Shown here piece by piece: positions 9,566-21,455 of a stretch of 64,000 bases of DNA; the first letter of the stretch is position 1, and every line of letters starts with the position of its first letter. Made by a program: the position numbers and the translations under genes. The stretch is from Diphasiastrum complanatum (lineage: Eukaryota; Streptophyta; Lycopodiopsida; Lycopodiales; Lycopodiaceae), in NCBI GenBank assembly GCA_029204225.1, contig MU831887.1, positions 34,354 to 98,353 on the forward strand, read 5' to 3'. The notes beneath the pieces were generated by a model. That model was not told where the DNA came from. It was given only the letters and a program-made list of their open reading frames with translations, and ran no database searches.

Positions 9566-12500
9566 TGATATCAGAGTCGTACAGGGAGTGCACATAGTAC
9601 AATGTCGTCGTTGAAGAGAGCTTCAGGAGAACTGTCTTCTGAGAGTTTGGGGTTTTACGGTGGGTTGAAGACGAAAAGAGAAGCACTAGTGCACGGTTTC
9701 TAATTTATAGAGGCTTGCTAAGCTCAGCAGAGGGATTATTAGCCTGTACATAGCATCAGACAGAGAAAAATTTGGTAAAAAATTGACAATTTCAAAGCCA
9801 GCTGAAAATTGAAACCGGACTTGGGGTGATTTCTTCGCTGGTGATAACTGGTGATTTCTTCGCTGTTTGTGCACTATTTTGGATGCCGTAAGGACAAGAA
9901 GGAAGCTAATCACACTATCAATCAGCCATGGAGAGATTCTGAGGTTTATGTCAGAGATTTGTCTCCAGACAGTTAACCTAGTAGATTTGCGGTAAAAAGG
10001 TGAAAAAGCCACTTTGTCAAGTTGAGCTAAAATCACCGTTTCTCCACGAAATTTCCTGACTGAACATTCTAAAGTCATGGATTCAGTAGGGTGACCCTGC
10101 TCCAGGCCTCAGATCGTGCTTAAAATGATCCACAGGAGAGCTTGATCTAATTTTTTTGAGAGAAGGGAGGCGCGGCCGCAGGCAGGGAAGTCGCGGGCAG
10201 TTCGCGCGCCCAACGCGATGAAGAACTTAGTGTACCGAAGTTCTTAGTGTATGCAGGAGTTTGGTTCGATGCCCAGATGTACTTTGAGCTTGTAGATGAG
10301 GTGTCAAGTGAATCAACGGTCCAAAATCTGTGATGGGAGAGAAATTTGAACCACAAGATTTGGTTCAGCCATTGGATGAGCTTTAAACAGGGTCCTGAAG
10401 AATTGAAGTGCATTTTGGCCTTCAACTTCATTAGAAATTATCATACTGAAAGTTGAGTTGGGTCCCTTCACAAGTGAAGAGTGAAGTTTCTTCAAAGTGG
10501 AGAAACAATTCAAAAACTAGAAAAGTCCCTACTTTTGGGTCCTTTGCCCGTTTTGACCCAAACGAAAGGCTATAACTTCCAAACGAAGGGCACCCAAACT
10601 GTACCTGCAAGTACGGTACAACAAAACAGAGCGGTTGCAGTGGAGAAAGTCTTCGGAGTACGTCAGAAGTAGTTTCACCATTCCACTGGGCACATTGTTG
10701 GGAATTGACGACTGATTGCATTTCGGAAGGCGACGCCGATTTGGCTTTCAAATTGGTGGAAAAGCGGCAAGTGGCCTGGTAAGAAAAAAAGTGCAGGTCA
10801 TTATTTTCAACTTCTGACATCACTGTTGGCCTCGACATACTGTTATTAGCCTAAGGCAAAAGATTTAAGCAGTTTTGCGATGGCAAACATGGGAGAGTCC
10901 ATTTTGAGTGAAAGTAGCAAATTGGACGGGATTTCCAACTATGCAGTGTAAAAATTCAAAATGAAAAACATACTGATGGAGAAAGATGTGTGGGAAGTCA
11001 TCACAGGTGATGAGAGAAGGCCGCCAAATGAAGCAGACATCAAAGTGTTCGACAAAAAGATGAGGAAAGCCTTGACCTTCATTAACTTGTCAGTGAAGGA
11101 TCACATCATTACCCACATTTGTGATGCTATTACACCCAAATTGACATGGGATGTGCTAAAGGAGCAGTTCGAGATGTCAAATCCATCAAGAATCATGTTT
11201 CTGAAGTCAAAGTTGAATAGTGCCCACATGGAGCAAGGAGAGCACATTCAGACGTACATGACCAAAATCAAGACAATGAGAGATGAACTGCATTCTATTG
11301 GAGAACGCATACGTGATGTGGAGCTGGTGCATAATGCATTATGCAGCATTGCAGTACCCTATCAGATGTTTGTGAGCGGAATAGCATCAAGAGAAAGATT
11401 GCCAACCTTTGAAGAGCTCACAGGAATCTTGATGCAGGAAGAGCAACGACGAGAAATGGTGAAAGCTAGACGTCAAAATACTGATGATCAAGCACTTGCA
11501 ACACGCCAAAAACAAGGCAAGGGCAAGGGCAAGAAGAAGACTAAACAACAATTTGCCAAGTCTCAGGAGGATGAGGGATCTTCCAGCAAAACTAAGAAGA
11601 AAGACAAGTGCTTCCATTGTGATAAAAATGGCCACTGAAAGAGTGAATGTCGCAAATTCCTGGCGGAACAAGGCAAGGGAAAACCAAAACAAGCAGGCAA
11701 CCTTGTCGATGAAGGTGAGATTGAAGACTCTAGCATCTTCATATCTGCATTGCCATCTAATCAAGATGATCAAGCATGGTATATTGACTCAGGATCCACA
11801 AGACACATGACAGGTAACAAGAACTGGTTCAGTAGTTTGAAGGCATTGGACAATGGTGTGCATGATCAAGGGGATATGCATAGTTTCAATCCAACTGCCT
11901 GACGGCAAAAGCAGGATGATCAGGGAGGTACTTTACGTACCAGGTTTGAAGAAAAATCTACTTTGTGTTGGAGTCATTACTGATCAAAAGTTGAAAGTAG
12001 AAATCGCCCATGATTGTTGCTTTGTGAAGGATGCGAACCAAAAGCTCAAAGTTATTGCGAATGGAGTAAGAGAGCCCAACACAAAATTGTACAGGTTGAA
12101 TGCCACAATCAAGGGGTAACATGGACTTGTGTCATCCGTTCCTTCGCAAACTGAGTTTGGCACAAGAGGCTTGGTCACTTGAACTTGGGAAGCCTCAGTT
12201 TGATGAGAAAATTGGAGATGGTAATAGGACTGCCTACAATAGAATATCACTTGAAATCGATGTGCAAATCTTGTATATATGGGAAGCAGCATCGAGAGAA
12301 GTTCAATAAAGGGGTGTTGCAAGAGCAAAGAACATCCTGGATTTAATCCACACAGATTTATGCGGGCCCATGAGGACCATGTCCTTAGGAAAAGTCTTCT
12401 ATTTCATGACCTTTATTGATGATATGTCACGTAAGACGTGGATCTACTTCTTGAAGAAGAAATCAGATGCTTTTGATAAGTTCAAGAACTTCAAAAACTT

Positions 12501-14989
12501 GGTCGAAAATCAGACAGGTAAGAAGATCAAAGTCCTAAGATCAGATAGTGGAGGTGAGTATAAGTCTAATGACTTCAATGATCTTTGTGATCAATGTGGG
12601 ATTAAAAGACAATTTATGCAAGCTCATACTCCTGCTCTCAATGGTGTAGATGAGCGCAAAAATCGTACGATTGTGGAAAGTGCCAGATCTATGCTAGCTG
12701 AGATGAAATTACCAAAAGATTTTTGGTCAGAAGCATGTAGCACGGCAGTCTATCTTTAAAATAGAAGTCCTACCATTGCCATACCAAAAATTACACTTGA
12801 GGAAGCACTCACAAAGAAGAAGCCAAAGGTGAACCACTTGCGAATCTTTGGATGTAAGGCCTTTGTACATATTCCTAAGGAAGAAAGACGTAAACTTGAT
12901 GTAAAAGCTATCAAGTGCATATTCCTAGGATATGATGATCGCGTGAAGCTATAGATGTTTTGATCCAGTCGAAAACAAAATCCATATAAGCCGAGATGTT
13001 ATCTTTGATGAATCCAAGATGTATGAAGACAAAGATGCTGAGAAGATAGACACATCCAGTAGAAAAAATGGCATAGTGAGGATTCCACCTGATGATGATC
13101 CATTCATTGACCTTCCGAGTGATGAACATGAGGATACATCTCAAGATACTACTACTCAACCTCAAGAAACAGGTTGGAGAGGTAGGGACAAACCTTTTGG
13201 TCCAAGAAGGATTGAAATTGCAGGTGACAAACGTAAGGAGAAGGATGTACCGTGGGATACATTTTCACCAGGAAGCCGATCACCTGACAGAAAGCTCCCT
13301 AAGTGGTTTGAGAGATTTATGGAGAGCCGCGATATAGATGACTTTCCAAGATCATCTAACCAGGGAGAGCTACAAAGATCAACAAGAGAGAAGATACTAC
13401 CTGAAAGGTATGAAGCAAATTATGCTCTGTTATCCAGCATTATTCAAAGCAAAGAACCTTCAACTTATGGTGAAGCGAAGGATGATGACATTTGGATCAA
13501 AGCCATGGGAGAGGAGATGGAGTCAATTGCTAAGCATAGCACATGGGACTTAGTAGAACCACCAGTTGGCAAGAAACCCATTGGTTGCAAATGGGTATAT
13601 AGAACTAAGTACCATGAAGATGGAAGCATAGCAAAGCACAAAGCAAGATTGGTAATCAAAGGGTACGCACAAAATAAAGGCATTGACTATGAGGAGACCT
13701 TTGCGCCGGTGTGTAAGTGGAATACTCTACGTCTACTTATTGCTTTAGCTTCACATTTTGGTTGGCCTTTGCATCAGATGGATGTGAAATCTGCTTTTCT
13801 AAATGGTGAGTTAGAAGAAAAAGTGTTCATGGATCAACCTGAAGGCTTTGTAACGAAAGGATAGGAAAATAAAGTATGTCGCTTGAAGAAAGCGCTTTAT
13901 GGTCTTAAACAAGCACCACGTGCGTGGTATAGCAAGATTGATGCCTACTTTCGTTCAAAGGGGATGGTGAGAACACATTCTGATCCAAATCTATATGTCT
14001 TATGCTTTGATGGTGTGGTTGCTTTGATTGCTCTTTATGTTGATGACTTGATTATTACGGGAAATAATCAAGAGATGATAGACATAATCAAGAAAGACCC
14101 CATGAAACAATTTGAGATGACGGATCTCAGCCTGATGCATTGGAGTAGAAGTGTGGCAAAAAGGACATGAAGTGGGTTTAACACAGGTGAAATATGTCAA
14201 AGAGTTACTACACAAGTTTAGGTTGCAAGATTGCAAACCAGTAAACACTCCTATTGAACTAGGTAAAAAGCTTTCTAAGCTTGATGAATCACAGTCATTT
14301 GATACTACGCTATATAGACAGTTAGTAGGGAGCTTGATTTACCTTACCACAACTAGACCAGATATATGCTATGTTGTTGGCATTGTAAGTTAGTTTATGG
14401 CGGCACCTACGGAAACGCATTGGAAAGCAGCTAAACGCATTTTGCGTTATGTGAAAGGCACATCAGAGTATGGCTTGATTTATAGGAAGCATGATGGTTT
14501 ACCTGAGTTGTGTGGCTATGTGGATGCGGACTGGGGAGGTGACTATGATGATCGTAGATCCACCACATGATATATATTCCAGTTTTGTGGTAATTGCTTT
14601 TCCTGGTCAGAGTATAAGACAATGTGTAGTGCTGCACAAGAAGCTATATGGTTGAGACAAATCTTGGAAGAGATTGGCATGAAGCAGAAAAATCCCACAA
14701 CTTTACATAGCGACAGTCAGAGTGGCATTCAGCTAGCAAAGAATCCAGTGTTCCATGCGAGAACTAAACACATTGAGATTCAATATCACTTCATACGTGA
14801 AAAACTGCTAAGTCGTGAAATTCATGTTGTTCATTGTAGCACAGAAGAACAACTAGCTGATATTTTCACTAAGCCACTTACTGGAGAAAAGTTTGATAAG
14901 TTTAGATCAAAACTTTCTGTATTTAAAGTTTGTTGACTTTAAAGCTATGTATATGATTGTATAAAAAGTGACTCTACTTTAAGGGAGAG

Positions 14990-15264
14990 AGTTAGAATTA
15001 AAGTTAGAATCATTGTGTGATTGTAAGTGGGTCCTATCAGTGGAAAAGGATCAGTTGGCCTCGCCACGAGGCAAGTCAACGGGACACGTATGCCGCCAAC
15101 GGCAACCTGGGTCATGCATTGGTTGCCTGAGTGAACAACTATATGTACAGTGTAATTTCATTTTGAGAAATACAGTTGCTATGTGAGCTTGCTGAGGAGA
15201 GTGATTTTCTATTTGTGTTACTGTGTAGCATGATCTGTGTTCCTGTGCAAAGCAAATTCTAAGT
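14990..15264 (+). repeat. Copia B, 3' LTR
   Basis: This LTR has the same 275-bp length and the same AG...GT ends as the 5' copy, with about 5 percent difference. It is preceded by a polypurine tract and followed directly by the second CCTTG target repeat. Confidence 0.88.
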
Positions 15265-16080
15265 CCTTGGTGGATTGATAGTGGAGCAAGTTCACACATG
15301 ACCTTTCACAAAGAGTACTTCACTTCTTTGTTGGCATATGGAGATGACAAGAGGGTGATCTACATGGCCAATGATGGTGAGTGTGCAATCAAAGGGATTG
15401 GCACAATTCCTATTTCTCTCTCTACAAATAGGAATGTTCATTTGGAGGATGTCTTGTTTATTCCATCTATTACCAAGAATTTGCTTAGTGTGAGTCAAAT
15501 GCTAAGCAAGGGCCTCAAGGTGGAGTTTGATGGAGATGCTTGTTTGATCAAAAGGAAGGATGTCTTGATTGAAAAAGGTAAAAGACAAGGGAAGTTGTTC
15601 AAACTTGATGCTTGTGTTATTGCTAACCAAGTTGGATGTGTTACGAGGGAGCAAATTTCTATTCAAGAGGTTTGGCACAAAAGGATGAGACACCTCAACT
15701 TCAAGTCATTGGAGGTAATGGCAAGGAAGAAGGTTGTGATTGGTCTTCCAAGTTCCTTAAGTAATGACAAGCATCTTTGTGAGTCTTGTGCTTTGTCTAA
15801 ATCACATAGACTACCTTATACTAGATCTATTTCTAGATCTACAAAGCCTTTTCAACTTGTACATTCGGATATTCATGGATTTACTACAATTAGCAATAGT
15901 GGAGCTAAGATGTATGTAACATTCATTGATGATTTTAGTAGATTTTGTTGGATCTATCTACTAAAGAGCAAGGATGAAGTGTATGATGTCTTTGTCAAGT
16001 TCAAGAATGCAAGGGAGAACCAATTTTCCACAAAGATCAAGTGCTTGAGAGGTGACAATGGTGGTGAGTACATATCTACT
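15265..16080 (+). mobile_element. Copia A fossil, protease and integrase part
   Basis: Copia A resumes directly after copia B. The protease comes first (WWIDSGASSHMTFHKEYF), then the GAG-pre-integrase motif (WHKRMRHLNFKSLEVM) and the integrase core start (VTFIDDFSRFCWIYLL; CLRGDNGGEYIS). It stops abruptly inside the integrase at about 16080. There it is joined tail-to-tail to the gag of an inverted copy of the same family. Reverse transcriptase and RNase H of this copy are absent. Confidence 0.9.
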
Positions 16081-18245
16081 CCTTGATCTCTCTTCTTCTT
16101 GTAGCACTCACTTGCAAAGTGTCCTTTGATGTCACAATAGAAGCACTTGAGCTTTGATCTATCCTTCTTTTTCTCACTTGAAGAAGAATCCACTTGATCT
16201 TGCCCTTTAGACCACTTGCTTTTGGTTTTGCCCTTGAATTTGCCCTTTGTGAACATAGCATCCTCTTGAAGTGTCGATGTAGATCCACCTCTTGCTTGAA
16301 GCCTATATTCCTCATTGATCAAGATCTCTTGAAGATCCATCAAACTTGGCAAAGTTCTCTTGAATAGCAATACTTTGAACAATGTTAGCATGAGCATCCA
16401 AGAAGCCATTAAGAATCACTTGAATAAGCTCTCTTTCCTTAATGCTTTCATCTATGCAAGCTAACTCATCATTCAATGCTTTCATTCTCAAAACAAAAGT
16501 ACTTGGACTTTATTCATTCTTTTGCAAACAAGAAAAGATTTGCCTTCTTAGAGTCAACACTCTAGAAGTAGACTTGGATTCATAAAGCTTCTTCAATGAA
16601 TTCCAAGCTTCCAAAGATGATGTGCACTTACCAACTTCCTTGAGAAATTCATTGGTAACATTCATTTTTATCATGTGTAGAGCCTTCTTGGCCCTCTTGT
16701 CATACCTCAATTGATCTTGTTGTGTTGCTGGTCTCTCCTCAAAACCTACAACAATATCCAAAACATCATTCATCTCAAGAAGTGACTCCATCCTCACTTT
16801 CCATAATGAATAGCTACTTGAGGTAAGCCTATCATTGGCTTCCAACGTGACTCCAATTGAGGTTGCCATGTAGCAATGACCTGATCTTCTCTTTCAACCT
16901 GCTTCAATGCACAAAGAACTCCTTTTAACAACAACAAATGCTTTCAAAAGAAATTACCAAGATTTGAAACTATCTCACAAATTCTCTTCTAGCACTTATC
17001 CAAGCAAATCAACACATAGAATCATGAAATCTTGATCAACCTATGATCTATCCTCAATCTAATGACTTTTGCCACTTCCTAAGATTGAAACACACTCAAA
17101 TGAAGTCCAGCAACCTCACTATCTAGAGATCCAATCAAAATTAGGGTTTTGACAAAATCACAAAAAATTGACTATTCCAAATCTACATGCAAATGCTGAA
17201 AATTTGATATGCAATCTATAAGCCACCACTTTGATCCATAAATCGGCCAAATCCAGTATGTGAATTCAAAAATCGGAACTGAACAAGTATATTGACCTAT
17301 TTAGTGTTTTGATCTACAAAAGATTCAATCTACAAAAGCAAAAAATCCGATTTTGGTGTAGAATCCTCTCTAGCATGCTCTAGACTTGATATCTTCACCA
17401 AATCATTGATAGATCTGATTTCCTCCTTCATAACCTAAAACACAAGCTCTAATACCATGTGAACGATTTCAGATCCTTAAGATCCAATCTACTTGAATGA
17501 TCTTTGGTTAGAAAGAGAAATACACTACCAATCTCACCAATGTAGAAAAATCAACATCTACACACAATTTGAGATGCAAACACTAATAGAACTTGATCAA
17601 ACTTGAGTGAAATGATTATGTACTATTGTTGTTTGTACAAAACCAGCAAGCTACTGTATTATACATGTGTGAATCCAAAAATAACAAATATAGATCGTTC
17701 TACATATAGAATTGCAAGCAATCACCAAGATAGTGCACCAATGGATAGTAGAACCCAAGAGAACCATGTATAATCATGAAATGAGATAGAGAAGAGAGAA
17801 GATGACTCTCTCCACGAGTTACATCCTTTTATAGTAGGTCCAAATCCTATTTGACCACTTGGCTTTCCCACCAAAATGCTAACCCTACCAATTTTGGGTC
17901 TAGATTCAATGTACCCAACTTATTCAAATTGAATCTACTCAAACTCACATTCTATCTTTCCCACACTTTCAAAAAGTGTTTATTCAAATGAAATTTAGAC
18001 TAATGAACTTTGAAAAGTCAACCTCTAAGTCTAAAACAAGTTTTGGCCTCAATATGCCAAATATGGAAATATTGCAAAATGTGATGAACTAGTTGAATCT
18101 TTCACACTCCCTCTTCAACTAGTTTTAGCATAGACTTTGATAATACTCCAAGTGAAGTCCTATGATTCATGAACAAGTCTTTTCCCAATGCTTTGGTGAA
18201 GATATCAGCTACACATGATGGTGCAAACCGTATGTAAACTGCATG
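16081..18245 (-). mobile_element. Inverted copia A-family fragment with internal LTR
   Basis: Read on the minus strand: the RNase H end of an A-family pol (18107-18245, containing ADIFTKALGKDLF) and a purine-rich tract (GAAGAGGGAG) come first. The LTR follows (17458-18106, TGTGAAAG...TTCACA), then the primer-binding site TGGTATTAGAGC, leader and gag (start at 16869, MATSIGVTLEANDRLTSSSY; zinc knuckle CFYCDIKGHFASEC). The LTR therefore has pol on one side and gag on the other, as in tandem elements sharing an LTR. Together with 7140-9180 it forms a 2-kb inverted repeat. The rest of the upstream element is missing. Confidence 0.85.
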
Positions 18246-20390
18246 TGTTGACTTTGTGGTGATTTGGCGATGCCTGAGTAGTTAGTCTTCACAAGATGAC
18301 CACAAACATTGACTCTACGGTGATAAGGTGGTTATCAACGATGCCTTCGGCGATAGCTTTGTGGTTTGCTTCGATCAGTGTTCTTCGCAAATAACCGTAG
18401 GGTTGACTCCTTCGGTGCCTTTGGCGGTTCTTTGTGATGCATCGTTGCCTTCACATGTAGATCATAGCTAAGATTCTTGCGATGGTCCGACAGGTTTGTT
18501 TGTTAGACTTTCCTTTGTATTTCTCAGTTGTGTGCAGAAACAGTTCATTTCTACAAAGTCGTTGAAGATGGCCAGGTCTTCAATGTTCTTCAGATGCTTT
18601 GACATTCGAATGTTTAGAGAATAGGATTAGTTATCTCTTAAGCTTATATCCATAGAAAAAGATCAGCCGGAAGTCCGATGCAATCGTTCTTCAAATGGTT
18701 TGCCCGCCTGAGTTCAAGGAGAAACTGTGAGCTTAATTTCCAACAAACTCCCTTAAGGTCATGGTTGGTGCCTTGCAGTCTTTGTCAGATTTAGCATGCT
18801 AGAACACTTTTGATGCTTGATCCTGGGAAGTGCCTTGGTGAATATGTCCTCAACCATTTCTATTGTAGAGCACTATTGAAGAGTCACTTGTCTTGAGAAA
18901 ACTTTTTTCTTAATAAAATGATATTGGATTTCAATGTGCTTGGACTTGCCATGAAATATGGGATTCAAATACAATGAAAGACTTAATGTGCTAACAGTGT
19001 ATGCTAAATCTGGTCTAGTGCCCAGCATGGCATATATTAATGATCCTATGAGTGAATGATAAGAATACTTCTCTAAGTCGAGTACTTCACTCTCGGTATC
19101 CGCACATGAGGGTTTAGTCAATACTATATTTGGATCCATTGGTGTGTCAATAAGTTTGCAGTCAGACATATGAGATTTTTCTAGAATGTTTTCTACATAT
19201 TTCTGTTGACTGAGATAAATCTTCTTATGTGATCTATCTCTAGTGATATGTATTCCTAACGAAAAGTGTCTAGATTAGTCATGTCAAATTCTTTTGATAG
19301 ATCACTCTTAGTAATGTGCATTAAGGAAGTGTCGTTAGACAAAATGAATGCATTATCTACGTAAAGAGATATATGAATTGAATGAATACATATGTACTTG
19401 GAATAAACGTTACAGTCAGTGAAATTATTCGCAAAACCTAATTGAATGAGATAAGCATTGATCCTCTCGCACCAAGCTCTTGTGGCTTGTTTCAAGCCAT
19501 AGATTGCTTTGTGCAGCTTGCACACTTTGTGCTCTTGGCCTTTGACTTCAAATCCTTCGGGTTGGAAGGTATACAGCTCATCTTCGACATAGCCATTGAG
19601 GAAGTCTATCTTTACATCCATTTGATGCATTTCGAGGTCTTCTGTCACTGCTAATGCAATCAGATTCTGGATTGACTGCATTTTGACAACAAGACTGAAA
19701 TTTTTTTAATAATCCACTCCTTGTACTTGAGTGAATCATTTTGCCACCAACCGTGCTTTCCATTTTGCAATGGAACCATCAGAGTTGATCTTCGTCTTGA
19801 AGATAGACTTGGTGTCTATAACCATCTTGTGAGTGGGGTAGTTGACCAGTGTCCACGTCTGGTTCATCAAAAGTGAGTTGTACTCACTTTCCATAGCTTC
19901 TTGCTACTTCACAGCATCCTTGGAGTTAGTTGTTTCGGCCAGAGTCTTTGGACCTTCTGATGAAGTCCAGAATGATTGAGGTGCATACCTCTCAGGAACT
20001 ATTCGAGTCCTTGAAACTCTTCGAACAAAGTGGTGCTTCTTCTTGAATTTGTCCAGACCTGTTCGAGCTAACTTAGTCTGGTCTAGTGGCAAGTGTTGGC
20101 GGTTGCTCGGCTTCTTTAGCTATAGCTACAAATTCTGTAGAAGAAACATCACGAGTGGAAGATTCTATGTTGTGTAGAATAGGATGAAATGACATAGCAT
20201 CACTGATCGATGGTTGTTTAAAGTCATAGAATGTATCTTCTTTGAAAATTACATCCCTAGAAACAAATGCTACATTGGTGGATGGATCATAAACTTTATA
20301 AGCTTTGTGTTAATCTAGATAGCCAATATCTCTCCAATTGAGCTTGCCGTTGTCGGTATTTCTCAAATGGCATCATGAAGTAGAGAATCA
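18246..20390 (-). mobile_element. Copia C fossil, 3' half with LTR
   Basis: This is a second copia family, inserted in the RNase H region of the A-family copy. Its 500-bp LTR lies at 18246-18745 (minus-strand ends TGTTGGAAATT and GTCAACA), preceded by a purine tract (CTTAAGGGAG). Upstream on the minus strand are RNase H with the KHIEIQYHFI signature (about 18780-19170), reverse transcriptase (MHQMDVKIDFLNGYVEDELY, KAIYGLKQATRAW, SLYVDNAFIL; 19256-19681) and the integrase C-terminal side (WRDIGYLD, HKAYKVYDPSTN) to about 20385. The 5' half and 5' LTR are absent. The family resembles Sire/Tork-type copia, but lineage is not certain. Confidence 0.85.
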
Positions 20391-20441
20391 AATTCTCTAT
20401 GTGTATTTGCAGCTGAGTTTAATTTTACACATAGAGAATTT
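20390..20441. repeat. Perfect 16-bp inverted repeat (hairpin)
   Basis: AAATTCTCTATGTGTA at 20390-20405 is followed by its exact complement at 20426-20441 across a 20-base loop. It sits at the broken edge of copia C. It may be the scar of a small inverted-repeat element or a rearrangement point. Confidence 0.7.
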
Positions 20442-20559
20442 AATACTCCCTTCTTATTTATCTTTACAGAAAGAATGTTCAGGTTCCAATGCCAACGCAA
20501 CAACCAAAATACAAATATCGATAAATCCATACTTATGAAAGCAATCCTTACTTATTAAA

Positions 20560-21012
20560 GCAATGCCACATCATACAACAATTCAGATTAAAGCATTAGA
20601 AACAAAAGAGCAATCCTTACTTATTTTTATATGGAATCAAATAAAATTTTGCCACATAGGACTGCATTTGATAAAATGTACAACCTTCTCAAAATTGGCT
20701 TCTTTTGCCTTTATCGCTCCCATGAAAAATGGACTAACAACAAAAACTATACCATGGGAATCGGAACTAATACTATTCTACAAAAGAGATCCTTTGACTT
20801 CTATTATTACATCTAAAATTCTTGAAGGTTTATCTTTCAGCTCGGCAAAAAATTTGGGACCTAATCTAAAGTTTTTACGTGAATTTGGAAGAAAAAAATC
20901 AAAAAAATTGTCGAGAAGATCAATTTTATTAGCTAGGTAGGCCTCATACTGGTTATAATGGTCAGAATAAAAATAAACTTGGGCAGGATCGTATGGAATT
21001 CTTACAAAAAGA
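20560..21012 (-). other. Coding-like minus-strand stretch, unrecognised
   Basis: On the minus strand, one frame from about 21055 down to 20772 is open for over 90 codons. It has the look of real protein, including VRIPYDPAQVYFYSDHYNQY and a hydrophobic FFDFFLPNSRKNFRLGPKFF stretch. A further similar stretch follows to about 20650. No family is recognised. A 125-codon plus-strand frame (20563-20940) overlaps it and seems less protein-like. It lies directly downstream of the H3-like fragment in the same orientation and could belong to the same gene or element. I considered organelle DNA but could not match it. Confidence 0.35.
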
Positions 21013-21455
21013 TTATGTACAGGAGCAGAAAAAGTAGATGATACAATATTTACATATTTCTATGACGATCCGGGGTCTCTTGGCTGGGATAACTCTAGGA
21101 GGAAGGGAAGCAGCTGGCCTTCGAGATCCAACCTTCTTGGGGACAGGCTGCTTCCTCTTCCTCCTAGAGGTAGTCGGCAAGTTGGTTCTATCCAGAGGCA
21201 GGTTTCTAGAGGTGCTGGCGTTATCAACATGCAGACCAAAAAAACGGTCCCGAAGTCTTCTGAGAATGACGAAATCTTTTGGCATGATGGTGAACTTATT
21301 ACCATGCACTGCCAAAAGACAGGTATCCTCAAAAAACTGGGACAGAAAATCTTTTACAGCACCCTGTAAGGCCTGCATGGCTGTCACGGTAAAATGAACA
21401 TTTAGCCCAAGTGACAAAGTGACATTCCTTAAGGCACCTTCAGCTTTTTCGCCTT
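21013..21455 (-). CDS. Divergent histone H3-like fold with basic C-terminal tail (partial)
   Basis: The minus-strand frame matches the second half of the histone H3 fold: a helix 2-like ALQGAVKDFLSQFFEDTCLL, AVHGNKFTIMPKDF, then a final-helix RRLRDR. Compared by eye with plant H3, about half of the 49 positions from the RFQSSA block to the RRIRGE block are identical, with FEDT, H and TIMPKD all kept. The N-terminal tail and helix 1 are not found upstream, so it is partial or split by an intron. Instead of ending after the last helix, the frame continues about 60 residues with basic clusters (SRRKRKQ, PAKRPR). Canonical H3 and centromeric H3 lack such a tail. No ATG fits the fold start. It could be a decayed host histone variant, a captured fragment, or derived from a virus-like source; the sequence does not decide. 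Confidence 0.6.

Larger units (their letters stand above)
9291..15264 (+). mobile_element. Copia B, complete but broken, nested in copia A
   Basis: This is a full-length Ty1/copia element inserted into the gag-pol junction of copia A, with direct target repeats CCTTG at 9286-9290 and 15265-15269. The LTRs are 275 bp (9291-9565, 14990-15264) and the primer-binding site starts at 9566 (TGATATCAGAG). A leader of about 1.3 kb carries no supported gene. Gag starts at 10880, with a zinc knuckle near 11610-11655. Protease is near 11770 (WYIDSGSTRHMTG). Integrase is at about 12300-12990 (MTFIDDMSRKTWIYF; LRSDSGGEY). Reverse transcriptase is at about 13470-14200 (ALYGLKQAPRAWY; LYVDDLII). RNase H is at about 14400-14930, ending ADIFTKPLTG. 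A purine-rich tract (AAGGGAGAG) precedes the 3' LTR. Coding parts carry several breaks. The LTRs differ at about 14 of 275 sites. Confidence 0.93.

Noticed and set aside
9686-10838. Minus-strand open frames in the copia B leader
   Set aside because: They have no motif, overlap each other and lie antisense in an untranslated leader.
7140-18106. A giant TIR transposon bounded by 2-kb inverted repeats
   Set aside because: The arms are copia LTR, leader and gag in order, with primer sites, so they are retrotransposon copies and not transposon ends.
20560-20940. Organelle DNA insertion (plastid gene such as matK, ycf1 or ycf2)
   Set aside because: The AT-rich, lysine-rich plus-strand frame gave that impression, but I could not align it to any plastid protein, and the minus strand reads more like protein.
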